Assembly: GCA_938040995.1 (NCBI GenBank)
Contig: CALHZT010000177.1
Coordinates: forward strand, 1 to 54,556
Reading direction: 5' to 3'
Length of the DNA stretch: 54,556 nt
From: an uncultured Pirellulaceae bacterium
GTDB lineage: Bacteria; Planctomycetota; Planctomycetia; Pirellulales; Pirellulaceae
Shown: positions 8,960 to 19,230 of the stretch, one piece after another
Position numbering within the stretch: position 1 is the first letter of the stretch
How the letters are laid out: each line of letters begins with the position of its first letter
Program-made: the position numbers and the translations under genes
Notes under the pieces: generated by a model
The model's database searches: none
What the model was told of the DNA's origin: nothing
The model's input: only the letters and a program-made list of their open reading frames with translations

Positions 8960-8980
8960 CGTTAGTGCGGGTCGCGCGAA

Positions 8981-9027
8981 GGTGTTGCGTCTCTGGCGGC
9001 GTGGATCCCGAGCGAGAACGACGAATT
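8981..9027 (-). repeat. Dispersed ~47-bp repeat, copy 1
   Basis: Read on the minus strand this matches 24911-24960 (AATTCGTCGTTNTCGCTCGG, then ACGCCGCCAGA) in about 40 of 47 positions. It also matches, less well, 49441-49486. It lies between the surE stop and the next minus-strand gene. Confidence 0.7.
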
Positions 9028-9053
9028 GACGCTCCACAAAAGTCGAGTGCGCT

Positions 9054-9623
9054 CTAGCGCGGGAGTTTGATTCCCTCTGTTGGCGACCGGCGTGAGTAAT
9101 CGACGACTCTCCACGCGTCGCCTTCTTTCACAAAGTCGACGATGAATAGCATCGGAACGGTCTGGTTGCGAATCGTTCCCGACTTTTCCGAACCGACGAT
9201 TACCGCGTTGAAGGTCGCTTTGGCGCGGTTTCCGTCCGGGTCGGAACCGAAATCTACCGTCAAATTGTTCTTTACGACGACTCGATGAATCTCAACGGGT
9301 TTGAGTGCTCGCTCCGCTTTCTTTTGAAGTCTCGGAACGGTAGTCGAAACATGTTGCAGAATTGCCTGCGTGTTGTTTGACTCGAGATCAGCCGCGATCA
9401 CCTGAAGCGTCTGCGCAATCTCTTCCCTGGGAGTCACGACTCGCCGCTCGACAGCGACCAACAGGCAGGTGAGAACGGCGATGCCGATGGCGAGATAAAG
9501 GAATCGAATGACTCCGGTCTTGAGCAGCCCAATGAGCGAAATGACTGCGAAGAAAATTCCGCCGAGGACAATCGAAAGCGGATTTTCGAAGAGAAAATTC
9601 ATGCCAAACAACAACTGAACCAT
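9054..9623 (-). CDS. Hypothetical membrane protein with an NTF2-like C-terminal part
   Basis: I do not recognise this 189-aa protein by name. Two hydrophobic segments near the N-terminus (around 15-35 and 40-60) are followed by a ~120-residue soluble part with a helical start (EEIAQTLQVIAADLES) and alternating strands that end in GDAWRVVDYSR. That pattern is seen in NTF2-like/nuclear-transport-factor folds. The ATG at 9623 follows GGGAG at good distance; an ATG at 9656 overlaps the upstream gene and has no such site. It is the second of two small membrane genes on this strand. Confidence 0.65.
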   Translation of the reverse strand: MVQLLFGMNFLFENPLSIVLGGIFFAVISLIGLLKTGVIRFLYLAIGIAVLTCLLVAVERRVVTPREEIAQTLQVIAADLESNNTQAILQHVSTTVPRLQKKAERALKPVEIHRVVVKNNLTVDFGSDPDGNRAKATFNAVIVGSEKSGTIRNQTVPMLFIVDFVKEGDAWRVVDYSRRSPTEGIKLPR

Positions 9624-9645
9624 GGCAATGCTCCCTTCGATGGAA

Positions 9646-9984
9646 TCAAACCTCATCCACAGACCGTCGTGCCTGCATCTTCCAAATCCTCTGCCCCCAA
9701 AAAACTATTGTGAGCAAGACGAGTGCGCCGGTAAAGAAAACGAAGAATGGCCGCAATGTCAGCATCGAATTGTTGGTAGTCGACAGGGGTGAATAACCTC
9801 CATGCGCTGAAACCGCATGGCCCGACCTTTCCCGCGCCTGAAACTGGCGTTCGATCTGCGGCTGCCGCCAGTTGTACTTCGGAGCCGTCAGAACGAGAGC
9901 AGCAAGGGCACCGACTAAAAAAATATTCAGCCAGAACCACGGTGAATCCGTGGGGCTCTGTCGTACGGCACTTTCATTATTCAT
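9646..9984 (-). CDS. Hypothetical small protein with two membrane segments
   Basis: This 112-aa protein has one transmembrane helix near the N-terminus (WFWLNIFLVGALAALVL) and a second near the C-terminus (FFVFFTGALVLLTIVFWG). A polar stretch rich in Q and R lies between, followed by a short basic tail. The ATG at 9984 (MNNES) starts the conserved-looking part. It lies just upstream of the other membrane gene on the same strand and probably shares its transcript. The function is unknown. Confidence 0.6.
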   Translation of the reverse strand: MNNESAVRQSPTDSPWFWLNIFLVGALAALVLTAPKYNWRQPQIERQFQARERSGHAVSAHGGYSPLSTTNNSMLTLRPFFVFFTGALVLLTIVFWGQRIWKMQARRSVDEV

Positions 9985-10032
9985 CGGTGTAGTATAGCGA
10001 ACCATGGACGATCTGATTATCCACAGTGCCCC

Positions 10033-10063
10033 GGCGAAAGAGCGAGTGTGTCGCTCTTTCGCC
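10033..10063. terminator. Perfect 13-bp hairpin, possible terminator
   Basis: GGCGAAAGAGCGA and TCGCTCTTTCGCC pair fully around a GTGTG loop. It lies just after the 10087-10863 minus-strand gene. No T-tract follows on either side, so termination would not be of the classical intrinsic kind. Confidence 0.5.
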
Positions 10064-10086
10064 TGACATGAACGTCAGCAATACGA

Positions 10087-10863
10087 TCAATCTTCGTCGA
10101 AATCATAGTCAATTGTTTCGGAAATCTGATTTCCGCCGCTATCAAACGCGGTTGTGCTAAAGCCCTGATTCAAGTCAGACACTGTTCCCGTGTGCGAAAA
10201 TGAGCCGTCATCTGCCACGATAGCAGTCCCTGACATCCCTCCACCGAATTGAATCTCCGCGGCATCTGACTCCCCATCATCCGGTGTAGAGTCATGAAAC
10301 GTCCCCGTGACGGTCCATGTACCATCACTATTCGGAGTAGCGACAACGCCGACGAAAGAAACTTCACTGGACGAGTCAGTATCAAAATCAACGTCGGCTG
10401 TGGCGGAGGCACCATGTGCATCCATTGCAATTATCGACAGCGCAGCCTGACCACTCGCGCCTGATTGCAGTACGACGCTCATCGTTCCCGTAGCCGTATC
10501 AATAGAAACACTTTGAAATATCGCTGGATCCGGGGTCCCGTCGATCGCAAAAACGAGATCCGTTACGCTCCCATCAGGATCTGAAAAAGCGTCGTGCAGT
10601 TCGACGGCATAATTCTGACTGTCGCTACTCGACAGTCCTGCAACACCGGTCGCAGCGGGCGCATCATTGGTTGCACTGCCTCCCTGAGAAGCACCTGAAA
10701 TAACATTAATTTGAGCGGCAGCAGAACCAACGATTTCGCCTGCGGCAAACACCGGTTGGGACGCAATCATCGCACCAGTAACTGCCACCGCATTCGCAGT
10801 TAACGTCAGACGATCTTCCAGTTGCTGTATTGCCAACGAACGTGAACTTTTCTGTTTGCGCAT
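10087..10863 (-). CDS. Exported planctomycete protein with an LEDR-type N-terminal motif
   Basis: This 258-aa protein opens with a basic stretch followed by IQQLEDRLTLTAN, a version of the planctomycete LEPR-XLL/'LEDRLLLS' export motif. The body is rich in A, D, G, S and T. It includes a cadherin/BID-like repeat segment (HDAFSDPDGSVTDLVFAID) and ends in a second beta-rich unit with DSTPDDGESDAAEI and an acidic tail. It is probably a small cell-surface protein. The ATG at 10863 follows GGAGAGGG; an upstream codon at 10884 does not. It appears to be a single-gene unit with its own hairpin downstream. The exact role is unknown. Confidence 0.75.
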   Translation of the reverse strand: MRKQKSSRSLAIQQLEDRLTLTANAVAVTGAMIASQPVFAAGEIVGSAAAQINVISGASQGGSATNDAPAATGVAGLSSSDSQNYAVELHDAFSDPDGSVTDLVFAIDGTPDPAIFQSVSIDTATGTMSVVLQSGASGQAALSIIAMDAHGASATADVDFDTDSSSEVSFVGVVATPNSDGTWTVTGTFHDSTPDDGESDAAEIQFGGGMSGTAIVADDGSFSHTGTVSDLNQGFSTTAFDSGGNQISETIDYDFDED

Positions 10864-11199
10864 AACGATCCCTCTCCGTAACACGAGTGCTGAATGAACT
10901 AACTCCCCATTTGCTAGGTCGAAATCGCGCGACTAAAGCGGACGCGCGAAATGAGACAATTCGTAAACCGACTCGCCCCAAGAGAGGGGATGCAAGATTG
11001 AGATCGCTGGACGTCAACGAAATGAAATCTGCTGCGACACGAAACCAGAAAAGAACTCAACAGCCGACGTAAAACACGCAACCTGCGCGTTCAATCGCGC
11101 GTGATGATAACGAGATAACAGCAACGAGTGGCGCGGCGATTATCGACGAGAAAAGAATGCAATCGAAAATGAGCTGAACCAGGATCAACCGAACCGCTT
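10864..11199. other. 336-bp intergenic region
   Basis: This lies between the exported protein's start and the 3' end of the kinase operon. I see only a small hairpin (GCGCG/CGCGC, 11085-11100) and no convincing gene or T-tract terminator. Confidence 0.5.
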
Positions 11200-13383
11200 T
11201 CACTTCGTGCTAAAGCGGCGCCATTGACTTTCGTCTAGCGGGTCCATGGTTGTAGAAAAACGATGCCCAACGGTGGCGTCCGTTTCCAGCTCAAGAATCT
11301 CCTGATACCGCGGATCATCGCGCAGCCAGCTGAAATTCCCATGTCGGAGCGACGTGGGTGTGAAGTTGCCAGCAAGCCTCCCATCCCTAAGCGCGCGCAG
11401 TAGCTCGTCACGATAGCGGTCATCATATTTCGCAAGTTCCGCAAGAATATATGCAGTCCGTGCGGCAATCCTTCCGTTCTCTGGAAATCGTTCCCGGACG
11501 CGCAGGATGTCGGCGGCAGCTGCATAAGGGAGGTAGAAACGATTCATCGGAATCGTGACTGAACCGCGTGGAGAAGGCCCATTGTTTGCCAAATATCTGG
11601 CGATATCCATATATGCGCGGAGACAATACGGCGCGACCACATCCGGATCGCGAGCGATTGCCGTATCGAGCAAACGTTGCTTAACCTCATAGTCTTTCAT
11701 ATGCGCATATGCGGCAGAATAGTTCGAAAGTACGGCAACATTTTCGAACCCACAAGCGATCGCCATCTCTGAGTGGTGGCGAATAAGATCCTTTCGCATG
11801 AGCACACTACTACGTTTCGCAAGAGAAGCGAGCGCGGCGTGTGCCGGCCCTGCATCTATTTCAATGCATGTGTCAAGGATTGTCGCACCCTCGTTGTACT
11901 TACCTTCTTCGATCTGCAGCTTGGCCTCGGCGAATTTAACGCCAAACCGCGCCCAGCCTTGCTGCGACGCTGCGGAGTCAGCTGGCGCGAGTGCGCCTTG
12001 TTGAACGCTTGGAACCGCAGGGCCGTTATCACGATTGTCGAATGCGCCCGAGGCCCACCACAAGCCGGCGGTCATCACGATGACAGCGACAATGCCCACC
12101 GAGAGTATTGCCCAACCTGCCGGCCACCTTCGCGTCACCGATTTTCGACGAGTGCGGAATTCCTCTAACTCGCTCCGCAACGACTGCATGTCCGGATAGC
12201 GATCTTCAGGGCGAAAACGCAAGCATCGCCGAATGATGTTGTCCAACGCTTCGTCGACGTCACTGTTATAAGTCGACGGAGCTACGAACTTACCCGTTTC
12301 CAGATGCTCAACGTGCTCCGCCAACTGAGCCGCATTCGGAGCATTCACCGGATCTCGAAACGGTCTCCGGCCGGCCAGCAGCTCGTAGAGCAGAATTCCA
12401 AACGAGAAAATGTCGCTGCGATTGTCAATGACCTGTTCTGGCGAGTGAATCCGGCGAACCTGTTCCGGAGACATGTAAGGAAGCGTTCCCCCGCAATAAT
12501 CGCGCCCCTCGTCGTGACTGGAGAGATTGAAGTCAAGTAGCATTGCGCGACCATGTACCCCCACCAGAATATTGGACGGTTTGAGGTCGTCGTGGCGGAC
12601 TCCACGATCATGGGAATGTACAAGGGCACCTGCCAACTCCAGACCAATTCGCAGAACCATATCCACATAATCTTTATCCGGATCTACGGTCTTCGCCGTC
12701 TTTTCAACGCGGTCAGATTCCTGCGTCCAGCGTCGGGAAGCCAACCCAATCAAGTCGCCGTTGCGTGGGACGGTTTCGTCTTTCCATGCGAGGTCCATCA
12801 CATCGCAAAGTGTGCTGCGACCATAAAATGGCATGCAAATGCCACTTCGCTGCGTCTCTCTGTTTTCGTGAACCGAATAGACCGGCATGATGTTCGGATG
12901 GCTGAGCCGGCCCTGTGTCTCCGCCTCGTAGGCTCCGCGAAAAGCGACTTTGACGACCGCTTGACGATTCCCGAGCCCCTCCTGCTCGCAGAGAAAAACA
13001 TGCCCCAATGCTCCATGCCCCAGTTTCTCAATCACGCGAAACGAGGAAAAAAGTGTGTCACCCGGCTCAACCTCTTTGAGGTCCGATTCTTCGAGGCCAA
13101 AATCTACGTCGGCGAGATACTCGTGGACTTCGATACGCCGAATCAGCGAGTGCTTGATATCCGGATAGCGATCTACAAACATCGACTTGTCAACTGAATC
13201 GTCGTTCTCACGAAGCTCGCAATACTCTTCGTAAGCCTGATCGAGAAGGTGGCTATTCGTACTCGCAGCACCGACGTTCGCAGCCATTGCCAATTTTGAA
13301 ACCTTGCGGGCCTGCCGACCGGGACCCTCAATCAGCGGATCATGGCGAGTGGACCGGCGATGCTGGCTACGGGATGTGTCCAT
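11200..13383 (-). CDS. Transmembrane Ser/Thr protein kinase with C-terminal TPR-like region (kinase 1)
   Basis: This 727-aa protein has a ~115-residue N-terminal region and then a Hanks-type kinase domain. The glycine loop is LGHGALGHVF, the ATP lysine is in VVKVAF, the catalytic loop is RHDDLKPSN (near residue 262), the metal motif is LDFNLS, and GTLPYMSPEQ and DIFSFGILLYEL follow. The loop reads HDD instead of HRD and DFN instead of DFG, but all catalytic residues remain. One transmembrane helix lies near 425-445, followed by a tetratricopeptide-like region of ~260 residues, probably periplasmic. It starts 2 nt after its paralogue's stop and is the last gene of the sigma factor/kinase operon. 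Confidence 0.92.
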   Translation of the reverse strand: MDTSRSQHRRSTRHDPLIEGPGRQARKVSKLAMAANVGAASTNSHLLDQAYEEYCELRENDDSVDKSMFVDRYPDIKHSLIRRIEVHEYLADVDFGLEESDLKEVEPGDTLFSSFRVIEKLGHGALGHVFLCEQEGLGNRQAVVKVAFRGAYEAETQGRLSHPNIMPVYSVHENRETQRSGICMPFYGRSTLCDVMDLAWKDETVPRNGDLIGLASRRWTQESDRVEKTAKTVDPDKDYVDMVLRIGLELAGALVHSHDRGVRHDDLKPSNILVGVHGRAMLLDFNLSSHDEGRDYCGGTLPYMSPEQVRRIHSPEQVIDNRSDIFSFGILLYELLAGRRPFRDPVNAPNAAQLAEHVEHLETGKFVAPSTYNSDVDEALDNIIRRCLRFRPEDRYPDMQSLRSELEEFRTRRKSVTRRWPAGWAILSVGIVAVIVMTAGLWWASGAFDNRDNGPAVPSVQQGALAPADSAASQQGWARFGVKFAEAKLQIEEGKYNEGATILDTCIEIDAGPAHAALASLAKRSSVLMRKDLIRHHSEMAIACGFENVAVLSNYSAAYAHMKDYEVKQRLLDTAIARDPDVVAPYCLRAYMDIARYLANNGPSPRGSVTIPMNRFYLPYAAAADILRVRERFPENGRIAARTAYILAELAKYDDRYRDELLRALRDGRLAGNFTPTSLRHGNFSWLRDDPRYQEILELETDATVGHRFSTTMDPLDESQWRRFSTK

Positions 13384-13385
13384 AA

Positions 13386-15590
13386 TCAGTATTCCTGCTC
13401 GTTCCGGTCGGTTGTTCGGTTTGTAAACGGGTCCATCGCAGTCTCAAACGAATCGAAAGACGCTCCTGTCTCAGCGTCAATCTTGAGCAATTCCTGAAAC
13501 TCGAAATCATCGGACAACCAACGGAGATACGAGTATCCGTTGCCGTCACGGTAGCCCTCAAGATAACCAGTCTTCCTGGCGGCAATCAGTGCATCAAACA
13601 TTTCCTGTCGGTACGATGCGTTGCATCTTGCAAACCAGGAGAGAATTTCAGCCGCTACGCGCGCAACCCGACCGTTATCTGGAAATCCACGGCGTACAAG
13701 CCGGATGTCTTCCAGCGCCTGATATGGAAAGCACATCGCCACGAAGGGAATCGCCCCATCCGTGCCGATTTTGAAACTGTTGATTCGCCTGAGTTCAAAT
13801 GTGGCGCGATTGTGACGGACGGTTAGTGCGTTTGGTTCGAGTTCGACTGCCCGGTCCCAGGCCAGCTGTTTTGTACGCCACTCTTTCGCTTTCTCACGCC
13901 GCAACTCCTCACCTTTCCGACGCATGGGCGCCAAATAGGATAACGCGTAGTTATTCCAGTTCGCCGCGTTTTCAAGCCCCAAATCGATCGCCACTTTGCA
14001 ATGCTCGCTCGAAATATTCCGTTCCGCGCTTCCCTTTAGAGCTACATACCCAAGGCATGCATGGGCTGCTTTCGGGTTTTGATCAAGAAGGGGCTCAAGA
14101 ATACGGACCGCTTCGCGGTAATTTTCCTTGGCAACCAACGTGCCGGCTTCGGAAAACCCGGGACCGAGATGCGACCAACTGTTTGTCGTTTCCGCCGTGT
14201 CCTTCTGGATCGACCGATGATTCGCGCGCCCGCCCAGGAGGTAATTGATGCCAGCGGCGCACAGCATCAGGCCGACGCCAACGACAACCAATCCAGCCAG
14301 CCACTTGAGCGCCTGTTTACTACGATCCTGAATTGCTTGCAGGCGTGTGCGTCGCTCTGCCCGGTAGCTCGAGAGAGCTTCCAACACTGACGAAACGTCG
14401 CGGTATCGGTCGTCGGGATGAAACTCAAAACAACGACGAACCAATTGGTCAAGCTCCCGATCGACCTCGTGGTTATGACTCGATATCGGAGCGACCTTTT
14501 CGCTTCGCAGCACATCAAGGCGTTTTCCGGCTTGCTTCCTGTTCGGACTGTTTGCCGGATCCAGATAGGGCCGTTGGCCGGCGAGCAACTCATAGAGCAA
14601 AATTCCCAACGAAAAAATGTCGCTACGATTGTCGATCTTGGCGCGCGTAGAATGGATGCGACGAATCTGCTCAGGCGACATGTACGGCAGTGTCCCCCCG
14701 CATTGGCCAGGCGTTCCTTCGTGGCTGGAGAGATTAAAGTCAAGCAGCTTCGTCTGGCCACCAACGCCAACAAGGATGTTGGAGGGTTTCAGGTCATCAT
14801 GACGAACGCCCCGTAGGTGCGAGTGCTCCAACGCGCTTGCCAGTTCGATGCCAACGCGAACGACCGAATCCACGTAGTCCCAATCCAGGATGTCCAGGGC
14901 AATTGAGCTTTCGACACGATCAGAGTCCTGAGTCCACCGGATTGCAGCCTGACCAACCAGCTCGCTGTCACGCGTAACCTCCTCATCCTTCCAGGCAAGA
15001 TCCAGCACATCGCAAAGCGTGCTCCGACCATGAAACGGCATGCAAATGCCACTTCGCCTTGTCACTTCTTCCTCGTGAACAGAATACACCGGCATGATGT
15101 TCGGATGACTGAGCTTGCCCTGCGTTTCGGCTTCGTAGGCACCCTGAAAAGCGACCTTTACAACCGTCTGACGATCACCGACACCCAGCTGCTCACAAAG
15201 AAAGACATGACCAAGCGCGCCATGACCGAGTTTTTCGATCACGCGGAACGATGAAAACAGAATGTCGCCGTATTCGATCTGTTGAAGATCCGTTTCGGCA
15301 AAATCAAAATCGACGTCTTCGAGAAATTCGTGGACTTCGATTCGTCGAATCAGAGAATGCCTGATGTCCGGGAATCTGCCGGCGAATAGTGACTTGTCGA
15401 CCGCTCCATTTTTTTTGCAGAGCTCACAGTACTCTTCGTACGCAAGATCGAGAAGAAAGCTGTGAGTACACTCGATGCCAGTTTTCGCAGCCACCGCGCG
15501 TTTCAGACCATCGGGTTCCCGCGGCACGTGTGAACGTATAGCCAGATCATGTTGGGTCGACCGACGATGCTGACTGCGGGACGTGTCCAT
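13386..15590 (-). CDS. Transmembrane Ser/Thr protein kinase with C-terminal TPR-like region (kinase 2)
   Basis: This 734-aa protein is a tandem paralogue of the next gene. Both begin MDTSRSQHRRST and share the same order: N-terminal region (YEEYCEL...RRIEVHEFLEDVDFDF), kinase domain with RHDDLKPSN and LDFNLSS, a transmembrane helix near 425-450, and a helical repeat C-terminus. The non-standard HDD and DFN motifs occur in both copies and so predate the duplication. It begins 1 nt after the sigma factor's stop, so the genes are almost certainly co-transcribed and coupled. In planctomycetes such kinases commonly lie beside ECF sigma factors; phosphorylation-based control of the sigma factor is inferred. 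Confidence 0.92.
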   Translation of the reverse strand: MDTSRSQHRRSTQHDLAIRSHVPREPDGLKRAVAAKTGIECTHSFLLDLAYEEYCELCKKNGAVDKSLFAGRFPDIRHSLIRRIEVHEFLEDVDFDFAETDLQQIEYGDILFSSFRVIEKLGHGALGHVFLCEQLGVGDRQTVVKVAFQGAYEAETQGKLSHPNIMPVYSVHEEEVTRRSGICMPFHGRSTLCDVLDLAWKDEEVTRDSELVGQAAIRWTQDSDRVESSIALDILDWDYVDSVVRVGIELASALEHSHLRGVRHDDLKPSNILVGVGGQTKLLDFNLSSHEGTPGQCGGTLPYMSPEQIRRIHSTRAKIDNRSDIFSLGILLYELLAGQRPYLDPANSPNRKQAGKRLDVLRSEKVAPISSHNHEVDRELDQLVRRCFEFHPDDRYRDVSSVLEALSSYRAERRTRLQAIQDRSKQALKWLAGLVVVGVGLMLCAAGINYLLGGRANHRSIQKDTAETTNSWSHLGPGFSEAGTLVAKENYREAVRILEPLLDQNPKAAHACLGYVALKGSAERNISSEHCKVAIDLGLENAANWNNYALSYLAPMRRKGEELRREKAKEWRTKQLAWDRAVELEPNALTVRHNRATFELRRINSFKIGTDGAIPFVAMCFPYQALEDIRLVRRGFPDNGRVARVAAEILSWFARCNASYRQEMFDALIAARKTGYLEGYRDGNGYSYLRWLSDDFEFQELLKIDAETGASFDSFETAMDPFTNRTTDRNEQEY

Positions 15591-15591
15591 G

Positions 15592-16143
15592 TCAAGAATT
15601 TGAGTCTTTTTGCATCCGTTCCAATACGCGACTTACCGTACGTTCACTGACGCCGATCAGTTCAGCTATCGCGTGAATGTTTTCGCCACTCATACGAAGG
15701 ATGGCAATTTCCCGATCACGCTCTGAACTTCCCTCCATCATTTTTTCGAAGGTCTCGTGGGCAATGGCGAGATGGCTGGGAGTGTCCCCGGCCCGTACAC
15801 GAGTGTTGTTGACATCGGAAAGCCATTGTTCCTCCCGACGAATGTCATGCTTCTGGGTATTCAGCCGACGACGGGTCTCGTCCGTCAGCTTGTTGCGCGC
15901 CATCACGGCGAGATAGCCGATGAGCTGCGCGGGCGACGAAGCTTTCAGTAGCTCGTCGCGTTCACGAAAGAAGCTGACCCAGACGGCCTGGGCAAAATCC
16001 TGTGAGTCAAACTTCTGTCGCATCTCTCGATGCATCTTCCGTCGAATCACTGAAAGGACATGCGGCTGGTACCGCTCGACAATAATTCGAGCGGCAAGCT
16101 CAGATCCCCCTCGGGCCTCTTCGATTAACCCTTCGAAGGGCAT
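15592..16143 (-). CDS. ECF-type RNA polymerase sigma factor
   Basis: This 183-aa protein has sigma region 2 near the N-terminus (RYQPHVLSVIRRKM then FDSQDFAQAVWVSFF) and region 4 at the C-terminus, with a helix-turn-helix (HAIAELIGVSERTVSRVLERM). Length and layout fit the planctomycete ECF groups found with protein kinases. It is the first gene of an operon with two paralogous membrane kinases. No anti-sigma gene is beside it, so the kinases may take that role. The ATG at 16143 begins the family-like part; a TTG nine codons upstream is an alternative, and neither has a clear ribosome site. Confidence 0.9.
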   Translation of the reverse strand: MPFEGLIEEARGGSELAARIIVERYQPHVLSVIRRKMHREMRQKFDSQDFAQAVWVSFFRERDELLKASSPAQLIGYLAVMARNKLTDETRRRLNTQKHDIRREEQWLSDVNNTRVRAGDTPSHLAIAHETFEKMMEGSSERDREIAILRMSGENIHAIAELIGVSERTVSRVLERMQKDSNS

Positions 16144-16288
16144 GGCGGCTAATGTGGCTGGAGATTTCAAAGCGATTCGACCAGGGGAAAACGTTCAAGG
16201 AAAAACGCTACAGTTGCCCCCCAATCTTACCACTACGAAAACCGCCTCGCAAATGTCATGGTTTTCGTCTGACCAGCAATCCCGCAAT

Positions 16289-17596
<1,308 letters not shown>

Positions 17597-17816
17597 TTAG
17601 ATTTGCTGAGGTTGTGATTGGAAGTGCAATGTATGACGCAACTTGTGGCAACGCAACGAGGTTTTACGCGACTTCCACACCCTATACCTGACCAACCGTC
17701 ATTTCGTAACAATAAGGCAGACATTACTTGCTGCTCTGGCTGCGTCACGGCGCCCGTCCGGCAATCTTTCACGGTCGATCAAGAACTTCAGATGTAGGCA
17801 CAGGAAACGGATTCAA

Positions 17817-18569
17817 ATGCAATTCACAAAACAGACTTTCCAGACGTTCCAGACTTTCGCGAACCGGTTCTTCACACTGTCCTTCGCGGCAGGAGTCCTG
17901 CTGGCGACCGCGTCACTCCACGCACAAGACGGAACTGCCCAAATCGCCCCGGGCACAGCGGACGGCTCCGGGACAAAACACCCAGCGATGCTTGATCCCT
18001 CCAAGGCCACGGAAAAAGCGCCTGCGAAGTTCGAGGTGAAATTTTCTACCACCAAAGGCGACTTTATTGTCGAAGCCAACCGGGACTGGTCACCCAACGG
18101 AGTCGACCGGTTTTACAACATGGTAAAGATTGGTTACTTCCAGGACATCGTGATTTTCCGCGCGATCCCCGGATTTATGTGGCAGTTTGGAATCCATGGC
18201 GATCCAGCCGTCAATGCGAAGTGGGGAGAATCGAAAATCAAGGACGATCCATCCAAAGCCGGAGTGAGTAACCAGATGGGCTTCCTCACGTTCGCAAAAA
18301 CGGGCATGCCGAACAGTCGCTCGGTTCAGTTCTTCGTCAACCTTGGCAACAACCAGTCGCTCGACGCCCAGAAATTCACTCCATTCGCCCGCGTCACCAA
18401 GGGGCTGGATGTGATCAAGAAAATCAACACGGAGTATGGCGAGAACGCGCCCGACGTGCAGGGCAACTTTCAGGCGAAAGGCAATGAGTACATCCTTGGA
18501 GTTTATCCCAACCTGGACAAGATCAAGTCGGTTACGCTTGTCACTGCACCGGCAACAGCGAACGAGTAG
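17817..18569 (+). CDS. Exported peptidyl-prolyl cis-trans isomerase (cyclophilin type)
   Basis: This 250-aa protein begins with a signal peptide (FFTLSFAAGVLLATASLHA, cleavage likely before QDG). The cyclophilin domain starts near residue 75 (FEVKFSTTKGDFIVEANRD) and carries the family core FYNMVKIGYFQDIVIFRAI, PGFMWQFGIHGDP, GFLTFAKTGMPNSRSVQFF and PFARVTKGLDVI. The usual R-x-x-F-M-x-Q-G reads R-A-I-P-G-F-M-W-Q-F-G, so the core is present. It probably helps folding outside the cytoplasm. The ATG at 17817 follows AGGAAA. RibE begins 3 nt after its stop, which suggests co-transcription. Confidence 0.9.
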   Translation: MQFTKQTFQTFQTFANRFFTLSFAAGVLLATASLHAQDGTAQIAPGTADGSGTKHPAMLDPSKATEKAPAKFEVKFSTTKGDFIVEANRDWSPNGVDRFYNMVKIGYFQDIVIFRAIPGFMWQFGIHGDPAVNAKWGESKIKDDPSKAGVSNQMGFLTFAKTGMPNSRSVQFFVNLGNNQSLDAQKFTPFARVTKGLDVIKKINTEYGENAPDVQGNFQAKGNEYILGVYPNLDKIKSVTLVTAPATANE

Positions 18570-18572
18570 CCG

Positions 18573-19169
18573 ATGTTCACTGGACTTGTACAGGCGATCG
18601 GAGTCGTCGAGCAAATCAGTCAACAAGGCCCCGGCGCCTTGTTGACGATCAAATCGGCGGTCCTTGAAGGAATCGCGATCGGCGACAGCATTTGCGTGAA
18701 TGGCTGTTGCCTGACCGCTGTCTCGCTGGATGGCGACTGTGCAAGTTTCGAAGCCGGCACGGAGACGCTTTCGAGAACGAACCTCGGCAGCCTGGCGACT
18801 GGATCCCACGTCAACCTGGAACGATCGTTGCGGCCCCAGGATCCGATGGGAGGACACTTTGTGACGGGACACATCGATTGTGTGGGGAACGTTGCGGCCC
18901 GTGACGATGATGGAGAATGGTGCCACATGCGTTTCTCGATTCCGGCACCATTCCACAGCCAGGTGGCCGCCAAGGGATCGATTACGATCGACGGGATCAG
19001 CCTGACCGTCGTGGATGTGGTCGATCAGGAGTTTGGCGTCGCACTGATCCCGCATACGCTGGAGAATACAACGCTTGGCAAACGCCGGGCGGGCGATGAA
19101 GTCAACCTCGAGACGGATATCCTCGCCAAGTACGTAGAACGGGCAATTCACTACCGCGCGAGTCCATAG
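18573..19169 (+). CDS. ribE: Riboflavin synthase (alpha chain)
   Basis: This 198-aa enzyme dismutates two molecules of 6,7-dimethyl-8-ribityllumazine into riboflavin and the pyrimidinedione precursor. Two lumazine-binding barrels in tandem are visible: MFTGLVQAIG with VNGCCLTAV in the first, and HFVTGHIDCVG with ITIDGISLTVV in the second. The helical trimerisation tail (LETDILAKYVER) is present. Length is typical. It lies 3 nt after the cyclophilin gene and 61 nt before rsmA, on the same strand. Confidence 0.96.
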   Translation: MFTGLVQAIGVVEQISQQGPGALLTIKSAVLEGIAIGDSICVNGCCLTAVSLDGDCASFEAGTETLSRTNLGSLATGSHVNLERSLRPQDPMGGHFVTGHIDCVGNVAARDDDGEWCHMRFSIPAPFHSQVAAKGSITIDGISLTVVDVVDQEFGVALIPHTLENTTLGKRRAGDEVNLETDILAKYVERAIHYRASP

Positions 19170-19230
19170 CGACTAGAATCGAAACTCACCCGTCACCTTT
19201 ATCGCCTCGCGCGTTTCCCAAAGTTCATTC

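Noticed and set aside
18090-19151. 353-aa minus-strand open frame over cyclophilin and ribE
   Set aside because: It spans two real genes in antisense and has no family features.
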